NCBI GenBank assembly: GCA_034509735.1
Contig: JACGWO010000002.1
Span: 27,141,636-27,205,635 of the forward strand
Direction: 5' to 3'
Length of the DNA stretch: 64,000 nucleotides
DNA from: Sesamum alatum
Lineage: Eukaryota > Streptophyta > Magnoliopsida > Lamiales > Pedaliaceae
The position numbers were made by a program, and so were the translations under genes. Below the pieces are notes generated by a model. The model was given only the letters and a program-made list of their open reading frames with translations. It searched no databases and had not been told where the DNA came from. How positions within the stretch are numbered: position 1 is the stretch's first letter; each line of letters opens with the position of its first letter. Positions 1-11,362 of the stretch are shown here, piece after piece.

Positions 1-764
1 CCTTTTGCATCTGGATGTGACTGCATAGAAATCAAATAAGTTAAACATATTAGTGAACATAGAAAAGAAACTCCAATTACTGCAATCAAATATTGAATAG
101 TGTAAAAGCGTAACTATACAAAAAAGGTGATAAAAGAGTTAACGAAACAATAGGCACAAATCTAACAAAAAAACTGCAGTTTTGCTTCAGAATTATTGGC
201 GATGGGAGCTTATAGGAGAGACGTAATTAACCATAATCTTTCCCTACAAGAATTTGCTCCAAAATTTTATGTTTGCTTCATTTGGGAGTATGTCCTTGAC
301 AAGCTTGAAATGACAAGAGATGTATTTTCTCCCATTTGAACTATAATATCAAAGCAGGCTAGATTTCACTACTTTCCATCGTCAATTCCTCAGTCCTCTT
401 CTAGAGTTAGAACAATCACCACTGCCACTTAATATAGTTAACAAAAGAGATCAACATCAAATGAATGTTATTGGAAAGCCGCCATTTTAAAAGGGATTAC
501 GATAAAAGATCAAATAAAGATGAAAATTTTAGGCAAAGAAAGGGCAATAGCAACACACTTCCAGTATCAGAGAAGTGGTTCGCATTTGACTTATAGATAC
601 AAAAAATCAGTAAGGGGAGGACGGAAAAACTAGTCAATGGTAATAAAAAAGATGCAGTTCAAGAAACTCCAGCGGGCAAGGATGCACATTCCTACTGCTT
701 AAAGTTAAAAATATAGTCTGTACGGTGCATGAACGTACACTTCAAAAATCTAAACATGACTTAC

Positions 765-1100
765 CTCAACATATGCAGCCCAAGAACTCCATTCATCTGA
801 CGTGACTACAATCATTTTTCGCTCATCATCCCACGTGAAACCACTTTGCTTAGTTTGGACATCTTGACACAACATTATAGTATTTCTTCCAATTTTTGAG
901 TCTATTTTCTTATGTTATGTTTCGTCAAATTAAGATATAACTTTGAGTTTAAGTATGTCAGTGCAACTTGCAATGCGTGTGGCTTCCAAGTATCACCATC
1001 ACACTTATTTCCTTGAGCTATTTGATCTATCAAAACCTTTGCCAAATGGTTATTCCAAGAAATATATTTTTTCTTGTACTTGTGCTACAAGATCTAGAAA
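765..1100 (-). pseudogene. Myb/SANT-like DNA-binding protein of Harbinger element (degenerate exon)
   Basis: This is a minus-strand exon-like stretch. In order it reads NHLAKVLIDQIAQGNK, GDTWKPHALQ, a basic LKNWKKYYNVVS segment, then FTWDDERKMIVVTSDEW and WAAYVE. That order matches the plant Myb/SANT-like domain (Myb_DNA-bind_3, seen in L10-interacting MYB proteins), which in PIF/Harbinger elements is the second protein that works with the transposase at the element ends. The reading frame shifts once in the middle. A GTAAGT splice donor follows at 764-759, so the gene probably continued toward base 1. A short open stretch at 1250-1361 may be an upstream exon but I cannot assign it. Function is inferred from family. 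Confidence 0.6.
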
Positions 1101-3262
1101 AGATAAAACCTACAATATGTAGTAATTTCAATTAAGAAACTTTAGATGCTTTAAAACAAATTGTTAAGCTACATAAATAGTCTTATCATACTCTTATTTG
1201 AACTCAAAGTATCAAAATTGTAAAAAAACACCTTGATTGGAGGTATTAGCTGAAGTACCACCAAGAATAAAGGTCCCATCCAATGCTTGCACGTAAATGA
1301 GTCCTACTCTACCTTTGTCTGAAGTTGTCATTCCCTTCTTCATCTTGCTAGTAATATTCATTTATTTGTTATATATATTTTAATTCAAGAAATAAATATA
1401 TTATAACAAAGTTATTCACGAATATCTCATTCACATTCTAATATCCATATCAGAAATTCTTGATGTAAAAGCAATAGGCATTTTCACAATTAAAGAATGA
1501 TAACAAAAGAATATATATAATATTTCATCAACAATCTCACAAAAGATGCACTATGAAATATCCTGCTTGTATACATGACAATAGGAAAAAATACATTTGC
1601 AAAATCAAAATAAAGTAAAGAAGAAAAAATCTAAATGGCTTGTGCATGCCGAGCTTGATAGTCCTTAAACATTTGTCTAGCCAAATCATCTCAAAATGTT
1701 GTCCATTCATTTGTATTCCTCATCATTGTTATTTGCTCTTTATTGTAAGAATCATCGTCTTCTATTGTCATACTACTTTCAAATTCTCGATCCACTTCTT
1801 CCATTAAAGGATTTGTTGGCATCTCACCGCGTATAAAATTTGTTAGAATAGGTGACCGTGAAGCCAATCTTGCTAGGCTTATGTAACCTAATTCTGACAT
1901 TCATGGTGTAAATAAGTTTATTCTGAATAAGAGTGATGTTCAGTTACGACATTAATACTTTGATTTTTTTCACTTACTGCTTAATATCTATAACTGTTCA
2001 ATGCACAACCAAAGCCCACAAACCGGAAAGGTTAATCCAAGAAATTGGACTGCGCATAGGATGGCAGTCATGAAATCAATTTCTGTGGATTGGTCTAAAA
2101 TTCTCCAAGTTAAAGGACCTCGAGGTTGGGGATCGAGGGTCTATTTGAGACTTTCACAAGATGATTGCAGTCGCGTTTCATTGACGAGTGATAAGGATCG
2201 TCCATGCAATATTAGTGGGTTAGCCAGATCGGTGCCGACTGACTGAGGTGACTCGTGAAAATCATCATATGGGAAACCTTGAGTAAGGATGGTCCGTATG
2301 ACTTGCATTCCTGGTTCCGACAGTACGAGATTGGTCGTTTGACTTGAGGGACTACTGTGGTATCTTAGGTTTGGTAAGAGGCTACCAAGATGGAAGACTT
2401 GGTTGCCATAAGTCCTATCTAGTGCAGTCAAGATGGGTAATGTGGATAGTAGGTCCCAAGATGGAATACGTCTCCTGTCAAATGATTGACAATATTGTCT
2501 CACCTATACTCTGACACTCGTTCCTAATGACGTTTCAGTAGGTAAATGAGTATTGACTTAAGTCAAGGATGGGTACACGTCCAAAACATTCATACCCTAA
2601 ACTAATAGTTGTGAGATTGTAGACGAAAGGAAAATGCTCATACAAATTCGGGGCCTAAATGTTCACGCCATAATTTCACCTAGTCTCTAGTGCCATGGAC
2701 CGTTGCTAGACGACCACCCATGGTAACGGATGAACTCCTCCCATGAGATGATTGGATATTCGCCCAAGTCTAGCTGAGGGTGAACCTAAAGAGTCACACT
2801 CAATTCACTGGAAATAGAGGAATTGATTAGAAATCAATTTCGAGAGGTCAAACAATTTAATTAGATTAAATTGACTCTCTTTTGGAGTGTCAAGCTTTTA
2901 TATATTAAATGGATTAATTAGGATTGGTTCATGAATTAGATTTATGAATTAAAAGAGTAGGACTATTTCCGTCTTTATGTAGAATGAAGATGGAAATATT
3001 AGTTTTGGGCTTAGGTATTTATTTGATATTTACTAAAAGCCCATTAGGAATTGTTGGACTATTAAATAGGATTTAAGAGTCCATTCTGCAAAGTCCATCA
3101 AGGGACAAGATCGAATCTTGGGGCTAGTTGAGATGTAGGGCTAAAATTAAGTTTGACTTAATCAAACCCTATGTTGACTAGGATTTGACTAGGTTAAAAT
3201 CTTAGTTGTGATAGGAGTGCCTCTTTTGAAGAGTTTGAGTAGGATTAGGAAGAAGGCTTCCT

Positions 3263-3270
3263 TATAAATA
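3263..3270 (+). promoter_or_regulatory. TATA box of solo LTR
   Basis: TATAAATA, 8 bases before a CA-rich tract, in the R/U3 region expected of the LTR beginning at 1841. The site is inferred from position and sequence only. Confidence 0.45.
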
Positions 3271-3276
3271 CTCATT

Positions 3277-3277
<1 letters not shown>

Positions 3278-3316
<39 letters not shown>

Positions 3317-3318
3317 AC
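3278..3318. repeat. (CA)n microsatellite
   Basis: Nearly perfect CA dinucleotide run inside the solo LTR, just after its TATA box. Frames crossing it give His-Thr repeats with no coding meaning. Confidence 0.9.
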
Positions 3319-3382
3319 TAATTCTCTACAACTCTCATCTCACACAGACACACACATATACACAGCCGCCTCTCTCTCATCC

Positions 3383-3384
<2 letters not shown>

Positions 3385-3423
<39 letters not shown>
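3385..3423. repeat. (CT)n microsatellite
   Basis: Pure CT run within the same solo LTR. Ser-Leu repeats in the overlapping frame are an artefact. Confidence 0.9.
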
Positions 3424-3425
<2 letters not shown>

Positions 3426-6225
3426 ACACTTCAAAGTGTTTGAAGTTCTCTTGTCTTTGATACAAGGGAATGTTTAACAATTGGTCATGTTAACCTAATA
3501 GCGTTTGGTCGATTGTTTCTTCATTTTTCTCTTGATCTCTTGCTAGCATGAGGGGATCAAGATCTAGTGAATTGCGTGGACGATTAAGAGGGTTCCTACA
3601 TTGGGATCTCAGTGGAAAAAATGTGGAACAACGCATGTAGCCGAACGAAGAAGTCTACAACGGGTATGTATCGTTTGTAGTGCCCTTTCTCGTTCCAACC
3701 CTATGGCCTCCATGATAATATGCATGTTTTCTTTAATCATGAGATACACCGAACGTCTGGGAGATTCAAGGGAACACCCTTGAACGCCTTTTATATTTCC
3801 ATTTATGCATATTTTAATTTATGTTTTAATACATCGTGCTTCAGCACGCACCCTTACCCGGGACGATCCACATAGTGTTACAAAATTATGCAAAATGAAA
3901 CAAGCATTGATAATTCTAATTTGAGTCTTTATATTGTAAAAACTTGTAGTACGCAAAATAGCCCATCGCTTATTTAACAAACCAAAAGTTCTTTTAATTG
4001 CATTTTTCGCAAAAGAGCGTTGAAGATTGAACAACTCTTTAAAGTTTGTTGGAGTATTTCCTTTCCACTCATTCAAGTGATAATGCGTTGCTCTATATGG
4101 GGCAAGAAAACCTGGACCATTCGTGTAGCCCGCATCCACCAAATAATATTTTATCTAACACAGTTTACAAGTACAAAATTCGATACTAAATAAGAATCTT
4201 AATAAAAAAATTATGATTTTACTTATTAAAAAATTTGACCTACCGTTGTAAAATTTTAACCCATTAGGTCTTTGTAAAGCATCACGTAATACTCAGACGT
4301 ATGAATCAGATCCCTCCCATCCAGGTAATATATAGAGAAACTTCAAGTTAGCATGACACACCCCTAATACATTGGTACTTGTTGCACCCTTTCTGTTTGT
4401 ATATCTATTACATTCTTTAGTTGGTACCGGAGCTCAACATATGTCCCATCTAAGGCCTCCACTGCATTCTACACATATCAGTATCAATTAGTCTTAAAAA
4501 GTAAATCATATAAAACTAAGTACAACTTAAAAGTTAAAATAATTATCGGAAACCATTTCTATGTTTCAGCATCTCTTTCAGGAAATACCCCATCACTTTG
4601 TTGTTTGATATAAAACTAGCCAACTTTTAACACTTCTCCAATACAATATGGATTTGTCTACTTAGTTTCACCTTAGCGTACAAATATAGCTGTAATAGTG
4701 CTCTTATTTATCATGGCCAAGAATGTACAAGAAAAGTACCATAATTTCTTCTACCGTCACATTCTTTGTGGCAACTAGTCCACCCTCGTTGCACATACAT
4801 CACACAGTCTACTAAATGTCATCGTGTATACCTGTAATTGTTTTAAACATGTGGGATCTTTAAGTAAACACCTAATCCATAATGCCCTTCGGTAAGCCCT
4901 TTCATCATTATCACTCATTGATAAGTCCTTAGTCAAATAATTCTCATGATACCAAGCTCCAATGATTCCAATTAGAAGCTCAAGAGAGATGTAATAATTT
5001 CTATATCTCCTTCATCATTTTCCAATTCCTCTCTTGAATGTTTTCTGTGAATATTATCCATTGCATCTATTCAAATTTAAATGAACACCTTAGGCAGCTT
5101 AGATGAAAATCAGCAAAAGATGTTTTATAATATCACTGCATAAATTTATAAAACAATGATTCTTTTGCAAGCCCGTAAAACTGGAAAAGCATCTAAACAA
5201 TTGCTAACTATATACCTCCATTATACATCACTATTTTAGTACTTAACGTGATACATTTAAACAAGAAATAAATTTTCACCTACTATCATGATTGCTGTAA
5301 AAATATTTATAGGGAAATTCATATATTAAGTCAACCCAATCTCTTTGGTTTTACTTAAACTAGGATTTATTTTTGAACCACATATTTTTTAATGTCCCAA
5401 CAAAAGAACCTGATGCATTCCATAACTTTTAGCCATTTTCTTCAATTAGAAACTCCTTATATACAATGAGATAGCTTTGGATGACTAGAGAAATGGATGT
5501 CTGTAATTACTTTTTTTCTTTTCTAGTTGGTAGTATTGACATGTATTATTTATTTATATCCTGTTGTAAAAGGACAACTTTCATTTGTATAATTTATATG
5601 TAGAACACTCTTCTGTTTTTTGGTTGCTTTTGCTACCACTGCACTAACACTGCTTAACCAATAGTTGAGAGAAAATATAAACTCCTATACTGAGGCATGA
5701 TTTGTTAATGCAATTATCCATTTGTATAAGATACAAACTTGTATACAACCTAGCACTCAACTTATTCAACAAACATGTCGTATCTGTGCACAACTTTGGA
5801 GGACAGTAAAAATTTATGAAATAATGCTCCACAAATGATTAATGAAAGATCAAAAAACAATAATCAGGTTTAAGTGATTCAGTGATTCCAATACATATAT
5901 GAAATCTCAAAGTATTTGGTACAAACAGCCCTAGAACCCGATTCTAGATTCAAAATGAAAAATTTAATTGACAATGAAATTTACAACAAATTCTCAAATT
6001 AACAATAGAATTTCTTTAAAAATGGTACGGAGAGGGGAAAAAAAACTTACCCAATTAGATGTGGAAATCGATTGACTTCGGTAACAACAAAGTAACTCCT
6101 TCAAATCTGTCTTGGATCTTTCTTGTTCACCTTTTTCTTGCTTCGAATGGGTGAAGATCTATCATTCCTATAAGAGATAAAAGAGAAGTGGAATGAGTGA
6201 AAGAGTCAAAAAAGGGCGAGAGAAA

Positions 6226-6258
6226 TGGAGAAGAAGAAGAAAAAGAAGAAGAAGAAGA

Positions 6259-6313
<55 letters not shown>
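6226..6313. repeat. (GAA)n/(GA)n microsatellite in Harbinger 5' region
   Basis: Purine tract: GAA triplets give way to GA dinucleotides with one break. It lies between the element end (6552) and the transposase start (5061), so it would be in the transposase leader region on the minus strand. Confidence 0.85.
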
Positions 6314-6318
<5 letters not shown>

Positions 6319-6533
6319 TCTTGCCATTGTTAGATAAAAATATCACGATAGAAGGCAGATAAGAGAAAGGATTTAAAATGACAAGTTTTTTTTAGTGGAT
6401 TTCAAATCCTTTGTAATTGGGCTAAAATTTCAATGGGTTCAAGGGAGGATTTAAAATCCATTCATTTAATATGTGGACCAAACAACCAAAAAGATTTGGA
6501 TTATGGATTTGAAATCCACAAGGCCCAAATTCC

Positions 6534-6552
6534 TCCTTCCAAACGGGGGCTC
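6534..6552 (-). repeat. Terminal inverted repeat of Harbinger element (outer end)
   Basis: Read on minus, GAGCCCCCGTTTGGAAGG is the typical opening of plant PIF/Harbinger elements. TAA at 6553-6555 would be the target site duplication. The partner repeat lies outside the window, so the pair cannot be confirmed here. Confidence 0.6.
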
Positions 6553-6555
6553 TAA

Positions 6556-7312
6556 GAGTTCAAGTCCAATTAAGCTAAAAATCAATTGCTCGAAATGCAC
6601 AAAGCCTAAGAAGTAAAGGACTACCCCTAGCCCAATTGAAATTTGTTGGCACCATTACACTAGTCCAGGCCCAATTTCAGCCCGCAGGTGGCACAACCAA
6701 CTCAACCGACATGTTAACAACACTTTTCACATTGGATGACACATCAACTTAGGGACACATTAGTAGGGAATATGCCCACCAGCCTGAACTTTCGGGATAA
6801 GGTCAATAGGTAATCACTTCCCTCCAAATAGGTTATTTTACTGTTGATTTGGCATATTATGTTCCTACTCACAAAGGACATGGATGACGTGCCACAACTA
6901 GACCAATTTTGTCCCATGAAACTAGACTGCCCAAGAAATCTGGTAGTATTCAGATTGTGCTCAACTAACTCCCCAACCTTCTACCTTGACTCCTACTAAT
7001 AGGGGTTTAGGTAGGTGAAGAGAGGAAACTTCACAATTTGACCAATCATGCGCATTGTTCACTTAGTTTCAACTCACTAATTTGCAAAACCTCTCATTTC
7101 CACAGCTTTCTGCACGTCCACACATTTCTTCATTTATTCTACCGATTGCAACATATTTTCAGTATATTCTTATTTTAATCTTCGTAGAGGCAATTACTAG
7201 ATTAAGTATTGATGTGCTAACCTCTGCTTTGTGGGTTAGTTTTGAAAGAATCTTAGGATCCTCAGTCGGTTCTTTGAAATTTTATGGTGTTGCTGGACTT
7301 TAGTATGCATCA
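6556..7312 (+). mobile_element. Ty3/gypsy 5' LTR, start uncertain
   Basis: The right boundary is set by the sequence TATGCATCA at 7312 followed directly by a primer site (7313-7331). The left boundary is not defined. I saw no matching 3' LTR and no target duplication, so the LTR may start anywhere from 6556 to about 6645. The LTR end resembles that of the gypsy element at 33868-37450 (GCATCA followed by TTGGCACC). Confidence 0.45.
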
Positions 7313-7331
7313 TTGGCACCGTATGTGAGAA
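7313..7331 (+). other. Primer binding site of gypsy element
   Basis: TTGGCACCGTATGTGAGAA lies directly after the LTR-like CA end. It resembles TTGGCACCATCTGTGG at the equivalent place in the gypsy element ending at 37450. This is the usual position where a tRNA primes reverse transcription. Confidence 0.6.
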
Positions 7332-8279
7332 CATTTGAGTTAAGGCGTGAGTATGAAAAACCCAATAATCTTAGGAGACAACTATTCAACAGGGGAAAAT
7401 CCACCTCCTAACGCTAGCATCATACCTACTGGACACCAGATAGGGCAACAGGTTGGAATTGTTGAAACTCTTTTCCTAGTTGGTTGCCAGCAAGTAACAT
7501 CTCAAATACGACATAACTATCCACTAATCAACTCAACAACATGATTGCTACTACTATCAGCTTGGTTGTCTAGGACTTAGCTCCGTCAGCTCCTCGAGAG
7601 GCTCCTCTACTTGCTTAAGTGACTAGCACCAACACCAAACTGAGCGTCAATGTCCTAGTTTTGACTAGTCGGCTTTAACAGGTTGTAGTGCAGATTTACT
7701 TCATTGCTTTATTAACAACATAACTTTTGCCCCTAGCAGGACTGGGTCTATCTGACAACACCTCGCCTCAACTTTGCAATGCCCTACATCACTTTACCAA
7801 CAAGGTAATAATCTATCTCCTAACAAGTGTTAGCCTGTATCATAGCAACCAGTCTCACTAGGTAGCAATCCATAGATGACACATATCATTTCTATGAGCA
7901 AGACAAGTTCTTGCTCCATAATAGGCTTTGACCTGCCGCACAACAAGTGCCCTCACTAGTCGACGGACGCCCTACTACGGGCTAACCTTAACGTGATAGA
8001 TAAAGTTTGTGAGAATGCTTGATCCCAAATGGAATATACAAGTAACAAGTGGTGATTACGTACAACACAAAGGTTAAATGGAGAGAATTCCATGTAGGAG
8101 ACCACGTGCTACGATGAGCTGGCGCACTAAAACTAATAGGGAAATTAATCCCTAACTGGGAAGACCTATTCAAAATAACCAAGGTGGCTAAATTCGGAGC
8201 GTACAATGTAGAAGATGCAAATGAGATATAGTTATCCCGTCGATGAAATGCTTATAACTTCAGAAATTTTTATGCTTAA
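7332..8279 (+). pseudogene. Ty3/gypsy internal remnant: leader to integrase C-terminus
   Basis: Starts just after the primer site. A short frame from 7350 (MKNPIILGDNYSTG) may be a gag start but is not diagnostic. From about 8030 to 8279 the plus strand carries the end of gypsy pol: YNTKVKWREFHVGDHVLR, then LIPNWEDLFKITKVAKFGAY and FRNFYA before a stop at 8277-8279. This matches the integrase C-terminal pattern in plant gypsy elements (RxFxVGDxVLR ... WEGPYxVxKVxxxGAY). Stops and frameshifts interrupt it. Protease, RT and RNase H are missing, so most of the element was lost by deletion. Confidence 0.6.
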
Positions 8280-8765
8280 ATTTATTTCCTCGCTCATTTT
8301 TATTTTGCTAATTGACACTAATCTCATATTTTAAGGTTGAAAAACATCACCCATGCTTTACCTAACGTCAGCTAGACCACTAGCACAATAGGGCAGCCTG
8401 CAAGCAGTAGGCGCAAGCCTAATTGACCACTAAGCTAGGTATCCTAGCACTTGATAGGCTACAAATATATCACAAATAAGTTGTCCTCTTGAGGTGCATG
8501 GTAATACTCTCATTGGCCTAAGTACATACTAAACCTAGTGCCTACTAAGCTCATACTAGTGATACCACGAGTTATCTTACAATCATTCTATCTCTCAAGC
8601 AAATACTAGGCATCTCTTAGGAAAGCCCTGAGATCCTTCTCAGACCTACTATATACTACTTAAGCAACAAATGTTATCCTGACTTAGAGCTATTAGTCCA
8701 AGTTGGCCTAGTCATTGCACTTATAACACTAGTTTAGCAACAAGGCGCTTTTTGTCTATTGACAG

Positions 8766-9066
8766 CTCCAGCCTTTGGCCATATTGATGGGTGCTATGGC
8801 ATGTGACAACTTAACGAGCTTCGGCATGTGACCCTGCTCACAGGCTCTGGGTTATGACCACTTGTTGAGCTCTGACCTATGATCATATAGACTGGTTCTA
8901 ACCTATGTCCCTGTTGATAGCCTCTAGCCTATGACCACCTAACAAGCTCCGACCAGTGTTCATATTGACTGGTTTTGGCTTGTGACCCTACTGAAAGGCT
9001 CCAACGTATATCCATGTTGAAAGGCTTCGGGTTGTGACCACCTGAAGGCCTCTGCCTTATGAATAA
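8766..9066 (+). repeat. 26-bp tandem array with three-unit higher-order pattern
   Basis: About twelve units of 25-26 bp, each near GCTCTGACCTATGACCAC. Units alternate in three subtypes marked by GACCACCT, ATCATATTGACTG and CCCTGTTGA, giving a higher-order period near 77 bp. The array lies downstream of the integrase remnant, which is the 3' untranslated part of the element. Homologous units occur in element orientation at 34930-35125. Confidence 0.75.
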
Positions 9067-10888
9067 TAAAACAAGGACGACCTATAGATAATGTGATGGA
9101 TTTCATCATGTAATCAATTGTTCATTAACATAGTGCAGGATGCTTTGAAGGGGCAACAAGACTGAACAACTTAATTTTTTTTTTTTAAAAAAAAAAGCAA
9201 GCACTAAAGGAGATGAATGGAGTTATCGACTTGAGGCGAGCTGGCACACCTGTAGGAGCAAGTGAAACATGACTTCTACTCTAGTAGGGCATGTCTGGTT
9301 ACAAAGATGGGATTAGACATAATGGGATTGGGTGGGATATATGGGAAATATAAGGATAACCAATCCCTTGATTCATTATTGTTCGTTTGGTTTGATATAT
9401 TGTGTAGTGTAATTTCCTATGTAACAATCCAGTCTTATGTTTGGTTGAATGGGTTATGAATATAATATAGAAATACCAATAGGGTAAACCTTTTAAAGTT
9501 AGTTCCATCTAAATCATGCAATGCACGAATAATTAGAAAAGATATAAACACTTTTATTTATTTATTTATTAACATATTTTAAGATAAATTTTTTAAATAA
9601 TCTATTTTATTATTTTTGTTCAAAATCAATTAATCAAAAATACCTAATCTTATTTATTTATCGTGTATTGTATCTTTCAATCATCGTACAAAGTTGTGGG
9701 TTAACAAGCTCATACAAACTACCAATAGGGCTTGTTTGTTTGTTTATTTGTTTATTTTTTTTATGGTCTACCTAGCCTAAATCATTGAAATAATAATAAT
9801 AATAATAAAGATGGGTATGATTTGGGAGAAATTAACAAAAAGTTTTCCAACATCCAAATTTGTAACCGTTAGAGATAATGCAACCAAATGGCTACCTTAT
9901 CTTTTATCCTTTTTTTTTCTCCCCCCACTCCCTACCTATAATTATCGACCTTATTTTTGTGATTTTTTCATCAAAATATTTTTTCTCTCAAATTGTGACT
10001 ATAAGTTGCAATATTCAAAGTCAATCTCGGCAATTGATTTTGAAGATCTCATCAATTGTTTGATAACGTTGTCCCTTAATCATGCAATTATTTGATTATT
10101 TGGTTCGTCACTATTTTTTATAATTTAAGCACTTAATTTCATAGATTATTTTTTATTATTTGCTCAATTTTTTTATTATTATTATTTTTTTTGTCATGAG
10201 TAGATTCGAACATTTTGCAAAAAACAATTGTTTTTCCCTAACGTTAGTTCTACATATTCCCCTTCTTTTTCTAGGAGGTCTTCGCCCTCCTGTCTTATTA
10301 TATGTTCACTACAAAATTAAAATGTATTTTTAATACTAAAAAATTATAATATTTAAATAGATAACTTGAAAAATATTAATTAACGAAGAAAATTAATTAA
10401 TTAATAAATTTTGCACAACCATCACCTTCTATTGAAAATGAAATAGCAAGCTCTATTGTCATAATCTTCCAGAATGTACAAATAAAAATAGTAAAATTCA
10501 ACATTTTTTTTAAAATTAATACGGAAAGAAGAACGAGCTATATGTCATGTTGTAAACAAAAAACTTTTAAACATGCAAAAAATAGTGGTGACAAAACTTT
10601 AACTATACAATCTAGGTCACATTTTCCTGGTTGGGTTAATTTCAAGGACCTCTTGGTCCTTCACAAACACATTTGCAAAGAACCAAAGTGGTTATGTTAA
10701 TAATTTCATTTAAAAACACGAAAAAATGATGTTAGAGCTTGCGAGATTAGTTGTACAAATTGAACTTTCATCTAAATATGCCAAAAATCCACATGTAAAG
10801 GATTTTATGCGATCATGTTGTTAACCACACTTTAACATGTTTAACATGCTACGTGCTAGTGAAACGTATATAAACAATATGAAGAAGA
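9067..10888. other. AT-rich spacer without recognisable genes
   Basis: Contains a T12/A10 run at 9175-9196 and a (TAA)n run at 9790-9808. A segment at 9290-9510 carries GTTTGGTT-type phrases resembling MITE ends, but no paired termini or target duplication could be fixed. The last ~70 bp (10821-10888) are the first half of a tandem repeat unit that continues after the solo LTR at 14532. Confidence 0.5.
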
Positions 10889-11362
10889 TGTCAGTGTAGG
10901 TGAATTGACTTACAGGAGTGGTCATATAAATGCCCGTGTTGCATGATCTATATGATTGGAACTCCGTAGCTGCGATAGTAGGGAATTTAGTCCTCCGACT
11001 TGAGGAGCCACAGTAGCCTTGTGTATTGGCAGTTGTATCTTGGTCGTGGATTATACAACTGCGTTATTATCTGGTTGTGAAAAGCCTTGCATCAATGTAG
11101 AATGAACATGCGTGGAGGTAGGTGGCTCCAAGAAGGCATCCATCGCCCATCATGAGATGATGGTGATCTCCTATGTCCTCTAAACTTTGTTAATCTCCAG
11201 AACTCTATGGCCAACTAGCGATCTAATAAGTAGTTTTCTATGTTGATCAATAGATACACAGTTAAGAGTGAATACATAGTTCTTGAAGTCAAGTATGAAA
11301 ATCGATTTAGAATTCCGTGCTCTAGACTCTGATTGGGAGATAGCTTGATGGAAGGACCCTAT

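Larger units (their letters stand above)
1841..3882 (+). mobile_element. Solo LTR, copia family (TGTTAGAATAGG group), in Harbinger transposase
   Basis: Begins TGTTAGAATAGGTGACC and ends TTACA, giving TG...CA termini. The flanking five bases are identical, AAATT at 1836-1840 and 3883-3887, so this is a single LTR left after recombination. It is related to the LTRs at 15091, 39382 and 53941 but diverged, with a different 3' end. A TATA box (TATAAATA, 3263-3270) lies just before CA and CT microsatellites, as expected for the LTR promoter. Short frames inside (for example 2141-2503 minus, 3601-3783 plus) are not genes. Confidence 0.85.
1631..5061 (-). pseudogene. PIF/Harbinger transposase (HARBI1/ALP1-like), interrupted and decayed
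   Basis: A DDE-type transposase is read on the minus strand from an ATG at 5061 to a stop at 1631. Recognisable parts in order: an N-terminal helical region (about 4700-5061, several stops); the first catalytic-region block, [11 protein letters not shown] (about 4440-4470); LPGWEGSDS (about 4310-4330); then an open stretch 3819-4142 with DAGYTNGPGFLAPYR, AKNAIKRTFGLLNKRWAILR and INACFILHNF. The C-terminal tail (1631-1835) has GEMPTNPL, an acidic linker, NTNEWTTF and DDLARQMFKDYQARHAQ. The tail is separated from ILHNF by a 2,042-bp solo LTR with target duplication AAATT. Removing the insert joins ILHNF directly to IRGEMP. Multiple stops and frameshifts exclude function. Confidence 0.85.
1..6552 (-). 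mobile_element. PIF/Harbinger DNA transposon, cut by window start
   Basis: A PIF/Harbinger element is read on the minus strand. Its outer end lies at 6552, where the terminal sequence (minus strand GAGCCCCCGTTTGG) abuts TAA, the three-base target type of this superfamily. Just inside are inverted GGATTTCAAATCC-like motifs (about 6400-6510). It holds the two genes expected of the superfamily, both on the minus strand: a DDE transposase (1631-5061) and a Myb/SANT-like protein (765-1100). The other end lies before base 1. Both genes are broken, so the copy is dead. A solo LTR (1841-3882) sits inside the transposase. Confidence 0.75.

Noticed and set aside
6127..6327. 66-aa Ser/Leu-rich frame
   Set aside because: Translation of a GA/GAA microsatellite in the Harbinger leader.
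8766..9066. Possible CRISPR array
   Set aside because: Units are contiguous, diverged and lack unique spacers, and the context is a plant retrotransposon.
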